64,000 nucleotides of DNA, from contig CAKSSN010000010.1 of NCBI GenBank assembly GCA_934489015.1, positions 35,402 to 99,401 of the forward strand, given 5' to 3'. Position 1 is the first letter of the stretch. The number at the start of each line of letters is the position of its first letter. The translations under genes and the position numbers were made by a program. The stretch comes from an uncultured Clostridia bacterium (GTDB lineage: Bacteria > Bacillota > Clostridia > UBA1381). Of this stretch, positions 33,428-42,184 are shown piece after piece. The notes below the pieces were generated by a model, which saw only the letters and a list, made by a program, of their open reading frames with translations, did no database searches and was not told the DNA's origin.

Positions 33428-33856
33428 ATGGATATAAAAAATATTGAAGCGCTTGCGGATATTGTCAAAAACTATGGCTTAACCGCGCTTGAATATGAGG
33501 ACGGAGAAAGCAAAATAAAGCTTAAAAAAGAAGCCGTTTCCGCTCCCGCTCCCGCAGCAACTGTGGCAGTTCAGAGCGCGCCGCAGACCGAGAGCGCGCC
33601 TGCCAAGACAGGCGAAGCTGACGGAAAGCCCGTTAAAGCGCCGATGGTCGGCGTGTTTTACGCGGCGGCGTCACCCGATGAGGAGCCGTTTGTTTCGGTT
33701 GGCGACAAGGTTAAAAAGGGCGATGTGCTTTGCATAATCGAAGCGATGAAGCTCATGAATGAAATAACGGCTGACGCGGACGGCGAAATTGTTCAGGTTT
33801 GCGCCGAAAACGAGCAGGTTGTTGAATACGGGCAAACGCTTTTTGTGATAAAGTAA
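33428..33856 (+). CDS. accB: Biotin carboxyl carrier protein of acetyl-CoA carboxylase
   Basis: A 142-aa protein: helical N-terminus (1-35), a Pro/Ala-rich linker (about 38-62) and a biotinyl domain with 'EAMKLMNE' in which Lys108 is the biotinylation site. The biotin ligase BirA is encoded at 43310-44263. ATG follows AAGGAAG. Confidence 0.96.
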   Translation: MDIKNIEALADIVKNYGLTALEYEDGESKIKLKKEAVSAPAPAATVAVQSAPQTESAPAKTGEADGKPVKAPMVGVFYAAASPDEEPFVSVGDKVKKGDVLCIIEAMKLMNEITADADGEIVQVCAENEQVVEYGQTLFVIK

Positions 33857-33984
33857 ATTCATCCGTCCGACTGATTTTTGCGCGGACGGCGGCATTTGCA
33901 AGCAAGCATTTTGCTGCTTTATAAAACAAGCGTTTTTATGTTAATATTTACTGCGGCGCAGTGCGCCGAAACGGAGATAGTTAT

Positions 33985-34404
33985 ATGAACAAGGAAGAAA
34001 TTAAAAATATTCTGCCGCACAGAAATTCAATGCTCCTCGTTGATGAAGCGTGGGTTTCGGAGGACGGAGCGGCTCACGGCAAATATCATGTAAAGGGCGA
34101 CGAGTGGTTTTTGGACGGTCATTTTCCGGGCAATCCGGTTGTGCCGGGCGTAATCCTTTGCGAAATGGCAGGGCAGACCTGCTGCGTTATGTTTGCCGAT
34201 AAAATAAAGGGCGCAACGCCGATGTATACAGGCATGGATAAGGTGCGCTTTAAAAGACCGGTTATGCCGGGCGAAACAATTGAGTTTGAGTGCGTTTGCA
34301 CAAGAGAGCGCGCGCCTTTTTATTTCGTAAAGGGCAGCGCTAAGGTTGACGGAAAGCTTTGCATGAGCGGCGAATTTTCATTTGCTGCCGTAAAAGGAGA
34401 GTAA
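33985..34404 (+). CDS. fabZ: 3-hydroxyacyl-ACP dehydratase
   Basis: A 139-aa hot-dog-fold enzyme. 'LPHRNSMLLVD' (10-20) and the catalytic 'GHFPGNPVVPGVILCEMAGQ' with His46 and Glu60 are intact. It dehydrates 3-hydroxyacyl-ACP. ATG 33985 is eight bases after ACGGAG; the GTG further upstream (33961) precedes that site. It is placed between accB and accC, as in many Firmicutes. Confidence 0.96.
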   Translation: MNKEEIKNILPHRNSMLLVDEAWVSEDGAAHGKYHVKGDEWFLDGHFPGNPVVPGVILCEMAGQTCCVMFADKIKGATPMYTGMDKVRFKRPVMPGETIEFECVCTRERAPFYFVKGSAKVDGKLCMSGEFSFAAVKGE

Positions 34405-34408
34405 CGCT

Positions 34409-35746
34409 GTGTTTTCTAAGATTTTAATTGCAAACAGGGGAGAAATAGCAGTAAGAATTATACGCGCCTGCAAGGATATGGGTATAAGCACTGTCGCTGT
34501 ATATTCCGAAGCGGACAGGGACGCGCTCCATGTTTCGCTTGCCGATGAGGCTTATTGCATAGGTCCGGCGCCTGTTAAGGACAGTTATCTTAATATGGCT
34601 GCAATTCTGACAGTGTGCGCCGCAACGCATTGTCAGGCTATTCATCCGGGATATGGACTTCTTTCGGAAAATCCGAAATTTGCCGAGCTTTGCGAGGAGT
34701 GCGGCATAACGTTTATCGGCCCTAAAAGCGATATTATAAAGAAAATGGGCGATAAGGATAATGCACGAAAAACCGTGTCGGCGGCAGGTGTTCCGATTGT
34801 TCCGGGCAGCAGTCTGCTCGAAAGCGCTGAGGACGCCGAAAAAACGGCGGAAAAAATCGGATACCCTGTGCTTATCAAGGCAAGAGCAGGCGGCGGTGGA
34901 AGAGGAATAAGGCTCATAAACGAAAAATCGGAGGTTACCGCAGCTTTTAATTCGGCGGTATCTGAGGCTCAGGCGGCGTTCGGCGACGGCAGAGTTTATA
35001 TGGAAAAATACGTTTTCCCGGTTAAGCATATCGAAATGCAGATTATTGCGGATAATTTCGGAAATATCGTATGCTTGGGCGAGAGAGAATGTTCTATGCA
35101 GAGAAAAAATCAAAAGCTGATTGAGGAAAGTCCGTCTCCGGCGCTAACCGATGAGGTAAGGCAAAAAATGAGCGAAGCGGCAATTTCCGCAGTTAAGGCT
35201 GTCGGATATACGGGACTCGGAACAATTGAGTTTTTGTACGATAAAGACGGAAATTTCTATTTTATGGAGATGAACACAAGGCTTCAGGTTGAGCATACCG
35301 TAACGGAAATGGTTACCGGAATTGACCTTGTAAGGTGGCAGATAAGGGTTGCGGCAGGAATAGAACTCGGCTTTTCGCAGAAAGATATTCATGTCAGCGG
35401 CCATGCGATAGAGTGCAGAATAAATGCCGAAAAGCCGGACGAGAATTTCAGACCGTCGTGCGGCAAAATCAGCATACTTCATATTCCCGGCGGACCGTGG
35501 GTGCGGTTTGACACGGCGGTTTATCAGGACTATACCGTGCCGCCGTTTTACGATTCCATGATCGGCAAGCTGATTGTGTGCGCGAATAACCGCGAGGAAG
35601 CAATACGCAAAATGCGCGCGGCGCTGTGCGAGCTTGTTCTTGAGGGGATTGACACGAACATAGACCTGCACCTTGATATTTTGTCCGACGCGAAGTTTGA
35701 CAACGGCTCGTATACTACAGATTTTTTGAAGGAAAAGGGGATGTAA
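34409..35746 (+). CDS. accC: Biotin carboxylase of acetyl-CoA carboxylase
   Basis: A 445-aa ATP-grasp enzyme starting on GTG 34409 four bases after fabZ. N-terminal 'KILIANRGEIAVRIIRACKDMG', glycine-rich loop 'KARAGGGGRGIR', 'FMEMNTRLQVEHTVTE' and 'GHAIECRINAE' are all standard. It carboxylates the biotin on AccB. Confidence 0.97.
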   Translation: MFSKILIANRGEIAVRIIRACKDMGISTVAVYSEADRDALHVSLADEAYCIGPAPVKDSYLNMAAILTVCAATHCQAIHPGYGLLSENPKFAELCEECGITFIGPKSDIIKKMGDKDNARKTVSAAGVPIVPGSSLLESAEDAEKTAEKIGYPVLIKARAGGGGRGIRLINEKSEVTAAFNSAVSEAQAAFGDGRVYMEKYVFPVKHIEMQIIADNFGNIVCLGERECSMQRKNQKLIEESPSPALTDEVRQKMSEAAISAVKAVGYTGLGTIEFLYDKDGNFYFMEMNTRLQVEHTVTEMVTGIDLVRWQIRVAAGIELGFSQKDIHVSGHAIECRINAEKPDENFRPSCGKISILHIPGGPWVRFDTAVYQDYTVPPFYDSMIGKLIVCANNREEAIRKMRAALCELVLEGIDTNIDLHLDILSDAKFDNGSYTTDFLKEKGM

Positions 35747-35752
35747 TATTTA

Positions 35753-36616
35753 ATGCTTGACAGAATGCTTTTCAGAAAACCTAAGAATGAGCTTGAGGGG
35801 AAAGCCGGAAAGGATAGCAAATCGGGCATACCTGACGAGATGTGCATAGCGTGTCCGAAATGTAAAAAAACATTAATAAAAAGCGATATTCCCGATAATT
35901 ACAGCACGTGCAGCTATTGCGGCTATAATTTCCGCATGAATGCGCGCCAGAGAATAAAAATGATTGCGGATAAGGGCAGCTTTTCGGAGCTTAATGCAGA
36001 GCTTGTATCAACAAATCCGCTTAATTTTCCGGGCTATGATGAAAAGCTTGAAAATGCAAGGCTTGACAGCTCCGAAAATGAGGGCGTTGTGTGCGGCATT
36101 TGCACGATTGATAAAAGTCCGTGCGCGCTGTTTGTTATGGACGGCACGTTTATAATGGGTAGCATGGGCAGCGTTATAGGCGAGAAGATTACAAGCCTTT
36201 TTGAAACAGCGTCCGACATGGGTTTGCCGGTTGTCGGCTACAGCGTTTCGGGCGGCGCGCGTATGCAGGAGGGTATACTTTCTCTTATGCAGATGGCTAA
36301 GGTCAGCGGCGCGGTTAAGCGGCACAGCGACAGCGGCGGACTTTACGTTTCCGTTCTCACCGACCCGACAACGGGCGGCGTTACGGCGAGCTTTGCAATG
36401 GAGGGCGATATAATAATTGCCGAGCCGGGCGCGCTTATCTGCTTTGCGGGGCCGCGCGTTATCGAACAGACAATACGCCAAAAGCTCCCGGCAGGGTTTC
36501 AGCGTAGCGAGTTTTTGCTAAAATGCGGCTTTATAGACGAAATTGTGCCGCGTAAGGAGCAAAAGGCGTATCTTTCCAAAATTCTTAAGCTTCACGAGAG
36601 GAGTGAACTCGATTGA
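35753..36616 (+). CDS. accD: Acetyl-CoA carboxylase carboxyltransferase subunit beta
   Basis: A 287-aa crotonase-fold subunit with an N-terminal zinc ribbon (Cys34, 37, 53, 56: 'CPKC' and 'CSYC'). 'SVSGGARMQEGILSLMQMAK' and 'SDSGGLYVSVLTDPTTGGVTAS' line the carboxybiotin/CoA site. The stop TGA overlaps the TTG start of accA, so the two subunits are made together. Confidence 0.97.
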   Translation: MLDRMLFRKPKNELEGKAGKDSKSGIPDEMCIACPKCKKTLIKSDIPDNYSTCSYCGYNFRMNARQRIKMIADKGSFSELNAELVSTNPLNFPGYDEKLENARLDSSENEGVVCGICTIDKSPCALFVMDGTFIMGSMGSVIGEKITSLFETASDMGLPVVGYSVSGGARMQEGILSLMQMAKVSGAVKRHSDSGGLYVSVLTDPTTGGVTASFAMEGDIIIAEPGALICFAGPRVIEQTIRQKLPAGFQRSEFLLKCGFIDEIVPRKEQKAYLSKILKLHERSELD

Positions 36617-37395
36617 ACGCATATGAAAAGCTAAAGGCAGCAAGAGGAGCCGGCAGAGCAACCGCTCTTGATTTCATAAATAATATTTTTACGGACTTTA
36701 CCGAAATGCACGGTGACAGACGCTTCGGCGACGACAGCGCCGTTGTTGCCGGAATAGCAAGGCTCGGCGATATGCCGGTCACGGTAATCGGAATTGAAAA
36801 GGGACACGACACAAAGGAGAAGATTAAGAGGAATTTCGGCTCGGCGCACCCGGAGGGCTACAGAAAGGCGCTCAGGCAAATGAAGCTTGCGGAAAAATTT
36901 TCGCGCCCTGTTATAACGTTTGTTGATACGGCGGGTGCATACTGTGGAATTGGCGCTGAGGAGCGCGGCCAGGCGGAAGCGATTGCGGAAAATCTGATGG
37001 AAATGATGACTCTTAAAACTCCCGTTTTGTCGGTTTTAATCGGCGAGGGCGGCAGCGGCGGAGCGATCGCGCTTGCTGTCGGCGATGAGGTCTGGATGCT
37101 TGAAAATGCTGTTTATTCGGTTATTTCGCCGGAGGGCTGCGCGAGCATTTTGTGGAAGGACGCGTCAAAGGCAGAGGAAGCGGCGGAATGTCTTAAAATA
37201 ACGGCGCATGACCTTAAAAAGCTCGGAGTTATTGAAAAGGTGATAGCAGAGCCGGATAAGGTTGCAAATTTTTATGAGGAGCTCGGTAAGCTTATTTTGA
37301 ATAAAATTGAGGAAAATAAAAAGCTCCCGATAGAACAGCTTCTTGACAAGAGATATAATAGGTTCAGAAAAATCGGAATGGTGCAGGGGGAGTAG
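36613..37395 (+). CDS. accA: Acetyl-CoA carboxylase carboxyltransferase subunit alpha
   Basis: A 260-aa partner of AccD. 'EMHGDRRFGDDSAVVAGIARL', 'VTFVDTAGAYCGIGAEERGQ'-type core and 'VLIGEGGSGGAIAL' are present; it is shorter at the N-terminus than the E. coli protein, as usual in Firmicutes. TTG 36613 with GAGAGGAG upstream; overlap with accD by four bases. Last gene of the fatty-acid cluster. Confidence 0.96.
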   Translation: MNAYEKLKAARGAGRATALDFINNIFTDFTEMHGDRRFGDDSAVVAGIARLGDMPVTVIGIEKGHDTKEKIKRNFGSAHPEGYRKALRQMKLAEKFSRPVITFVDTAGAYCGIGAEERGQAEAIAENLMEMMTLKTPVLSVLIGEGGSGGAIALAVGDEVWMLENAVYSVISPEGCASILWKDASKAEEAAECLKITAHDLKKLGVIEKVIAEPDKVANFYEELGKLILNKIEENKKLPIEQLLDKRYNRFRKIGMVQGE

Positions 37396-37456
37396 TACTT
37401 TGTTTCGATGAAAAAAGCTTGTGTACACCGCCGAAAATGTTTCTTGACGTAAAAAT

Positions 37457-37605
37457 CAGTCTTGAAAATATTTATCAGGTATTTCAAAATCAGTTTTGAA
37501 GATATTTATCCGATATTCAAAATCGGTTTAGAAGATATTTATCTGATATTTGAAATCGGTATTGAAGATATTTATTTGATATTCGAAATCGGTTTTGAAG
37601 ATAAA
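37457..37605 (+). repeat. 33-bp tandem repeat, four units plus a partial
   Basis: Units start at 37457, 37491, 37524, 37557 and 37590 (spacing 34, 33, 33, 33). Consensus begins CGGTTTTGAAGATATTTAT. In one frame each unit reads as an 11-residue 'EDIYLIFEIG'-like repeat, but there is no ribosome binding site and the first unit is out of phase by one base. Confidence 0.85.
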
Positions 37606-37781
37606 TTGTTCGCTTTGTATGGGTGGGGCGCTGACTCACCCGTTTTTGGCTTGTAAGAGTTTACTATTTTTTGCTGCATTTTTTAGGGGCGGGGCTCTGC
37701 TCCGCCCGTTTTAACTCTTGCAAACGTTTGTATTTTTGCTACAATCTTTGTTCGCTCCGTAGGGGCGGTTACTAACCACCA

Positions 37782-38060
37782 GTTTTTTGCCTGCAATTTT
37801 TAGAATTTTTCCAAAAAACTGTAAAATAAAAATCAATATGTAGCAGCGGCGTATGCATCGCTGCGGTAAATGCGAACATATTACAATCAGAATAAAAATC
37901 ACCCTTGCCGCGTTGGTTTGTGATATATCATGTAAATCTGAAAATCTTTACTTGTATGGGGTCTTGGGGCGTGCCCCAAGCGGTTCAGGGTCCGGGAGGT
38001 ACCGGACTCCCGGAAGTTTTGGTTCTTTTGCTTACAAAAGAACACCTGTAAATGACGAGA
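37782..38060 (+). repeat. 279-bp multi-hairpin dispersed element, copy 2
   Basis: Same length as copy 1 (2704-2982) with few substitutions. The CTTGGGGC/GCCCCAAG, CCGGGAG/CTCCCGG and GTTCTTTTG/CAAAAGAAC arms are intact; the CCGGGAG/CTCCCGG pairing is perfect here but damaged in copy 1. Confidence 0.87.
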
Positions 38061-38147
38061 AATAACAAAATAACAAAATAACAAAAGATTAATAAAATTC
38101 GACTAAAAAACATATTTGGCTAATTTCAAGATAATTGAAATACTGGA

Positions 38148-38226
38148 TTTTTACTCCTTCCACCGCTAAAGCGGTCCCCCTCCCTCAAGGATGGAGGCTT
38201 TTGCACTCCAAAACTTTGCATAAAAT
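38148..38226 (+). repeat. 'TTTTTACTCCTTCCACCGC' element, copy 2
   Basis: Follows the 279-bp element by 87 bases. That spacer also matches the one in the inverted copy (23676-23755), so the full composite here spans about 37782-38226. Confidence 0.8.
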
Positions 38227-38881
38227 AAATAAGAATTTCGTAAGCGTTAAATCGGGCGGATAATATCCGCCCCTACGAAGCTAAACAAAATAGTTGCGAA
38301 CAACAAAAAAAACGCAAGTGTTAAAGCGGTCGGAGCAAAGCCCCGCCCCTACGAAGCTAAACAAAATAGTTGCGGACAACCAAAAGCCCGCAAGTGTTAA
38401 AGCGGTCGGATAATATCCGCCCCTACGGAGCGAACAAAGAATATTAGTCAAAACAGCAAACGTTTGCAAGTTAAATCTGGCGGAGCAGAGCCCCGCCCCT
38501 ACGGAGCCAAACAAAATAGTTGCATACAGTAAAAATTTTACAAGAGCAAACGGGAGGAACAAAACAAAAAAGTTGCGAACAACCATAATCCCGCAAGTGT
38601 TAAATCGGGCGGATATTATCCGCCCCTACGGTGCAAAATATAATAGTTGCAGACAGCCAAAAATTTTGCAAGAGTTAAACCACGCGGAGCAAACAAAAAT
38701 ACAGAAAAAAAACACAGCAAAAAAAACATCAAACTCACCGCTTTAAATCGGGACAAGCAAGAAAATTGCAGCAAAAACAGAAAATCACAGCCGCGTGGGC
38801 TTTCAAAGAAAAGCACTACTGTTTTAAAATAAATCATATATTAAAGAAACATTACTTTTGTGTTACAAGCCCCTCGACAAC

Positions 38882-38897
38882 CCCCTATATATAGTGG
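38882..38897 (+). promoter_or_regulatory. NrdR-type operator, box 1
   Basis: CCCCTATATATAGTGG has a perfect 10-bp palindrome CTATATATAG and matches the NrdR box consensus ACACWATATATWGTGT at most positions. Confidence 0.72.
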
Positions 38898-38922
38898 TTT
38901 TCTCTGAAATGATATTTTGTAA

Positions 38923-38938
38923 CATCAATATATTGTGA
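38923..38938 (+). promoter_or_regulatory. NrdR-type operator, box 2
   Basis: CATCAATATATTGTGA contains the perfect palindrome CAATATATTG. It starts 41 bases after box 1 (about four helical turns) and ends eight bases before the -35 of nrdD, a typical NrdR arrangement. Confidence 0.68.
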
Positions 38939-38946
38939 TTTTCCTC

Positions 38947-38974
38947 TTGACAAAAAAAATATTTGTGGTATAAT
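38947..38974 (+). promoter_or_regulatory. Promoter of nrdD-nrdG
   Basis: TTGACA (38947-38952), 16-base spacer, TATAAT (38969-38974). The mRNA would have a leader of about 160 bases that contains CGGAT...ATCCG inverted repeats but no riboswitch class I recognise. Confidence 0.75.
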
Positions 38975-39144
38975 TAAATACATCAGCGGAAATAATTCAG
39001 CTGACATGATTTTTAAACAAATTCACCCGGAGGATAATTCAGTCATCGGTGCGGGGAGGCTTACTTCGGATTTTTTATGCGTATTTTACATATCCGACAG
39101 CCGTATAATGCGGCAGGTGCTTTGAAAGGGAGAGGTAGGAAAAA

Positions 39145-41322
39145 ATGAAGATAATTAAGAGAAGCGGAATTGAAACTGTATTTGACCCGCAAAAAATTGT
39201 AAGAGCGGTATCGAGAGCAAACGACTCGGTTGTGCCGAGCGAGAGAATGACTCCCGTTCAGATTAAGAGAATTGCGGAGGATGTTGAAAGCGCGGCGGCG
39301 AATATCAACAGATCGCTCAGCGTCGAGGAAATACAGGATATGGTTGAGGATCAGATAATGAATCAGCGTGCGTTTGAAGTTGCGCGCAGATACATTACAT
39401 ACAGATATACCCGTGCGCTTATCCGTAAATCAAACACGACCGACGAGCAGATTTTGAGCCTAATCGAGTGCAACAACGAAGAGGTTAAGCAGGAAAACTC
39501 AAACAAGAACCCGACCGTAAACAGCGTTCAGCGCGACTATATGGCGGGCGAAGTCAGTAAGGATATAACAAAGCGTGTTTTGCTCCCGGCGGATATTGTA
39601 GAAGCGCATGAGCAGGGAATAATTCATTTCCATGACGCTGATTATTTTGCTCAGCATATGCATAACTGCGACCTTGTAAATCTTGAGGATATGCTCCAAA
39701 ACGGCACGGTTATCAGCGGAACTTTGATTGAGAAGCCGCACAGCTTTTCAACCGCCTGCAATATTTCAACGCAGATTATCGCGCAGGTTGCGTCGTGTCA
39801 GTACGGCGGTCAGAGCATAAGCCTTACACATCTTGCGCCGTTTGTTGACGTCAGCCGCAAAAAGATAAGACGGCAGGTTATTGAGGAAATGGAGCTTATC
39901 GGCGAAAATGTGAGCGATAAGATGATTGACGATATAACGGAAAAAAGACTTAAAAACGAGATTAAAAACGGCGTTCAGATGATTCAGTACCAGGTTGTAA
40001 CGCTCATGACAACAAACGGACAGGCACCGTTTGTAACAGTGTTTATGTATCTCGGCGAGGCGAAAAACGAGCAGGAGAAACATGACCTTGCACTGATAAT
40101 CGAGGAGACGCTCAAACAGCGCTATAAGGGCGTTAAAAACGAAAAAGGTGTATGGATAACCCCTGCATTTCCGAAGCTTATTTACGTGCTTGAGGAGGAT
40201 AATATAACGCCTGGCAGCAAGTATTATTACCTCACTAAGCTTGCGGCTAAGTGTACGGCAAAGCGAATGGTTCCGGACTATATTTCGGAGAAGATAATGC
40301 TTGAAGCAAAGATTGATAAAAACGGCGAGGGTCACTGCTACACGTGCATGGGCTGCCGAAGCTTCCTGACGCCGTATGTTGACGAGGACGGCAAGCCCAA
40401 GTATTACGGCAGATTTAATCAGGGCGTTGTAACGGTTAATCTTGTTGATATAGGTCTTTCGGCGGAAAAGGATTTGGACAGGTTCTGGGAGATTTTTGAC
40501 GCGCGTATGGATCTTTGCCACCGTGCGCTCAAATGCCGCCATGAAAGACTTACGGGGACATATTCGGACGCCGCACCGATTTTGTGGCAATACGGCGCTC
40601 TTGCGCGCCTTAAAAAGGGCGAGAAGATTGATAAATATCTGCACGGCGGCTATTCTACAATATCGCTTGGCTATGCAGGACTTTGGGAGTGCGTTTACAG
40701 CCTAATCGGCAAAAAGCTTACAGAGCCGGAGGGCGAAGCTCTCGGTCTTGAGATAATGGAAAAGCTCAACGAGTATACAGCTAAGTGGAAAGCTGAAGAA
40801 AATATTGATTATTCTCTTTACGGAACGCCGCTTGAGAGCACAACATATAAGTTTGCAAAATGCCTGCAAAAGCGTTTTGGCATAGTTAAGGGCGTAACGG
40901 ACAGAAATTATATAACAAACAGCTATCATGTTCATGTTACCGAAGAGATTGACGCGTTTGACAAGCTTGCGCTTGAGTCAAAGTTCCAGGCTCTTTCGCC
41001 GGGCGGCGCTATTTCGTATGTTGAAGTGCCGAATATGCAGAATAACATTGAAGCGGTGCTTTCGGTTATGAGATTTATTTATGACCATATAATGTATGCC
41101 GAGCTTAACACTAAGAGCGATTTCTGCCAGGTGTGCGGCTATGACGGCGAAATTGAAATTAAAGAGGACAGCGACGGCAAGCTTGTTTGGCAATGCCCCA
41201 ATTGCGGAAACCGCGATCAGAATAAGCTTAATGTTGCAAGACGCACGTGCGGATATATCGGTACGCAGTTTTGGAACCAGGGAAGAACGCAGGAGATTAA
41301 GGAGCGCGTGCTGCACCTGTAA
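39145..41322 (+). CDS. nrdD: Anaerobic ribonucleoside-triphosphate reductase
   Basis: A 725-aa class III reductase making dNTPs from NTPs without oxygen. An ATP-cone allosteric domain occupies about residues 1-90 ('KIIKRSGIETVFDPQKIVRAV'). The C-terminus has a four-Cys zinc site ('FCQVCG' and 'CPNCGN') and the glycyl-radical motif RRTCGY with radical Gly703. The active-site region includes 'HCYTCMGCRSF'. ATG follows AAAGGGAGAGG. Two NrdR-type boxes upstream predict repression by NrdR. It is activated by NrdG, encoded about 220 bases downstream. Confidence 0.97.
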   Translation: MKIIKRSGIETVFDPQKIVRAVSRANDSVVPSERMTPVQIKRIAEDVESAAANINRSLSVEEIQDMVEDQIMNQRAFEVARRYITYRYTRALIRKSNTTDEQILSLIECNNEEVKQENSNKNPTVNSVQRDYMAGEVSKDITKRVLLPADIVEAHEQGIIHFHDADYFAQHMHNCDLVNLEDMLQNGTVISGTLIEKPHSFSTACNISTQIIAQVASCQYGGQSISLTHLAPFVDVSRKKIRRQVIEEMELIGENVSDKMIDDITEKRLKNEIKNGVQMIQYQVVTLMTTNGQAPFVTVFMYLGEAKNEQEKHDLALIIEETLKQRYKGVKNEKGVWITPAFPKLIYVLEEDNITPGSKYYYLTKLAAKCTAKRMVPDYISEKIMLEAKIDKNGEGHCYTCMGCRSFLTPYVDEDGKPKYYGRFNQGVVTVNLVDIGLSAEKDLDRFWEIFDARMDLCHRALKCRHERLTGTYSDAAPILWQYGALARLKKGEKIDKYLHGGYSTISLGYAGLWECVYSLIGKKLTEPEGEALGLEIMEKLNEYTAKWKAEENIDYSLYGTPLESTTYKFAKCLQKRFGIVKGVTDRNYITNSYHVHVTEEIDAFDKLALESKFQALSPGGAISYVEVPNMQNNIEAVLSVMRFIYDHIMYAELNTKSDFCQVCGYDGEIEIKEDSDGKLVWQCPNCGNRDQNKLNVARRTCGYIGTQFWNQGRTQEIKERVLHL

Positions 41323-41484
41323 ACGAGCTTTGACAGGACATTTGAGGGCTGTAAATGTTATCGGCAGAGCGAGGAAGAGCTTTTGAATGTACCGATAAGA
41401 CTTGAATGAGCTTGTGCTTTTGAAAACGTACGGATGAACAAGTTTGTGTTTTGAGGCTGCCGCTCGTTAAACGGCAAATGTATG

Positions 41485-41501
41485 GGCGGATTTTATCCGC
41501 C
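41485..41501 (+). repeat. Single palindrome in the nrdD-nrdG gap
   Basis: GGCGGATTTTATCCGCC, a member of the small palindrome family with a TTTT centre, lies 40 bases before the nrdG start. It could form a hairpin in the nrdDG message. Confidence 0.65.
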
Positions 41502-41541
41502 CGTTTTAATCGAAATAATTAAAAAAAGGCGGTGAATAGCT

Positions 41542-42096
41542 TTGAATTATGCGGCAATTAAAAAAAATGACATTGCAAACGGACCCGGCGTGCGCGTGTC
41601 GCTGTTTGTCAGCGGCTGTCGGCACAGGTGCAAAAACTGTTTCAACGCTATGGCGTGGGACTTTCGTTATGGCGAAAAATTTACGGACAAAACCGCAGAT
41701 GAAATTTTAAAAGCCGTTTCGCCGGAATATATAGACGGGCTTTCTCTGCTCGGCGGTGAGCCTTTTGAAAAAGAAAATGCGCCGGAGCTTTTAAAGCTTG
41801 TTTTGGCTTTTAGAAAGCGCTTTCCCGATAAAACCATTTGGTGCTACAGCGGTTTTTTGTTTGAGGATTTATATGGCGGTAAGCAGGGAGAAGCGGCAAA
41901 AAAGCTTCTTGAAGCGTGTGACGTTCTTGTTGACGGGAAATTCGTTGAGGAGCTTAAATGTGAATCGCTCCTGTTTCGCGGCTCGTCAAATCAGAGAATA
42001 ATTGATGTAAAAAAATCCGTTTCGGAAAACAAGGCGGTTTTGCTTGACGGTAAGTGGGAGAGAACAATGGGAAGCGGCGATATATATGAGGTATAA
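41542..42096 (+). CDS. nrdG: Anaerobic ribonucleotide reductase activating enzyme
   Basis: A 184-aa radical-SAM enzyme. The cluster motif is C-x3-C-x2-C (Cys26, 30, 33 in 'SGCRHRCKNCFN'), followed by 'LSLLGGEPF'. It generates the glycyl radical on NrdD using SAM. Start TTG 41542 eight bases after AAGGCGGTG. Convergent with the lipoprotein gene; a shared hairpin lies between. Confidence 0.95.
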   Translation: MNYAAIKKNDIANGPGVRVSLFVSGCRHRCKNCFNAMAWDFRYGEKFTDKTADEILKAVSPEYIDGLSLLGGEPFEKENAPELLKLVLAFRKRFPDKTIWCYSGFLFEDLYGGKQGEAAKKLLEACDVLVDGKFVEELKCESLLFRGSSNQRIIDVKKSVSENKAVLLDGKWERTMGSGDIYEV

Positions 42097-42137
42097 TCAC
42101 CGCTTTTTTATATCATTTTTTTCTGTGTTTAGGATAC

Positions 42138-42165
42138 AAAAAGAGCAACCGTTTTTTAGTTGCTC
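42138..42165 (-). terminator. Terminator between nrdG and the lipoprotein gene
   Basis: GAGCAAC (42143-42149) pairs with GTTGCTC (42159-42165). On the minus strand the stem is followed by a run of five Ts (complement of 42138-42142), giving a good terminator for the minus-strand gene; it may work on both strands. Confidence 0.75.
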
Positions 42166-42184
42166 ATAATATATTTATTTTTGC

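Larger units (their letters stand above)
37396..38880. repeat. Intergenic repeat island 4
   Basis: 1.5 kb without a supported gene. It contains four 33-34-bp tandem units (37457-37605), a GGCTCTGCT palindrome (about 37683-37708), a second copy of the 279-bp multi-hairpin element (37782-38060) with its 'CTCCTTCCACCGC' partner (38148-38226), then a string of small palindromes with both core types (38255-38271, about 38329-38355, about 38404-38420, about 38481-38505, 38608-38624). Confidence 0.85.

Noticed and set aside
37462..37656. 64-aa protein with 11-residue repeats
   Set aside because: Produced by a 33-bp tandem repeat; no ribosome binding site and the first unit is out of phase.
39766..40644. 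292-aa minus-strand frame opposite nrdD
   Set aside because: Shadow of nrdD, no ribosome site, Arg/Cys/His-rich composition.
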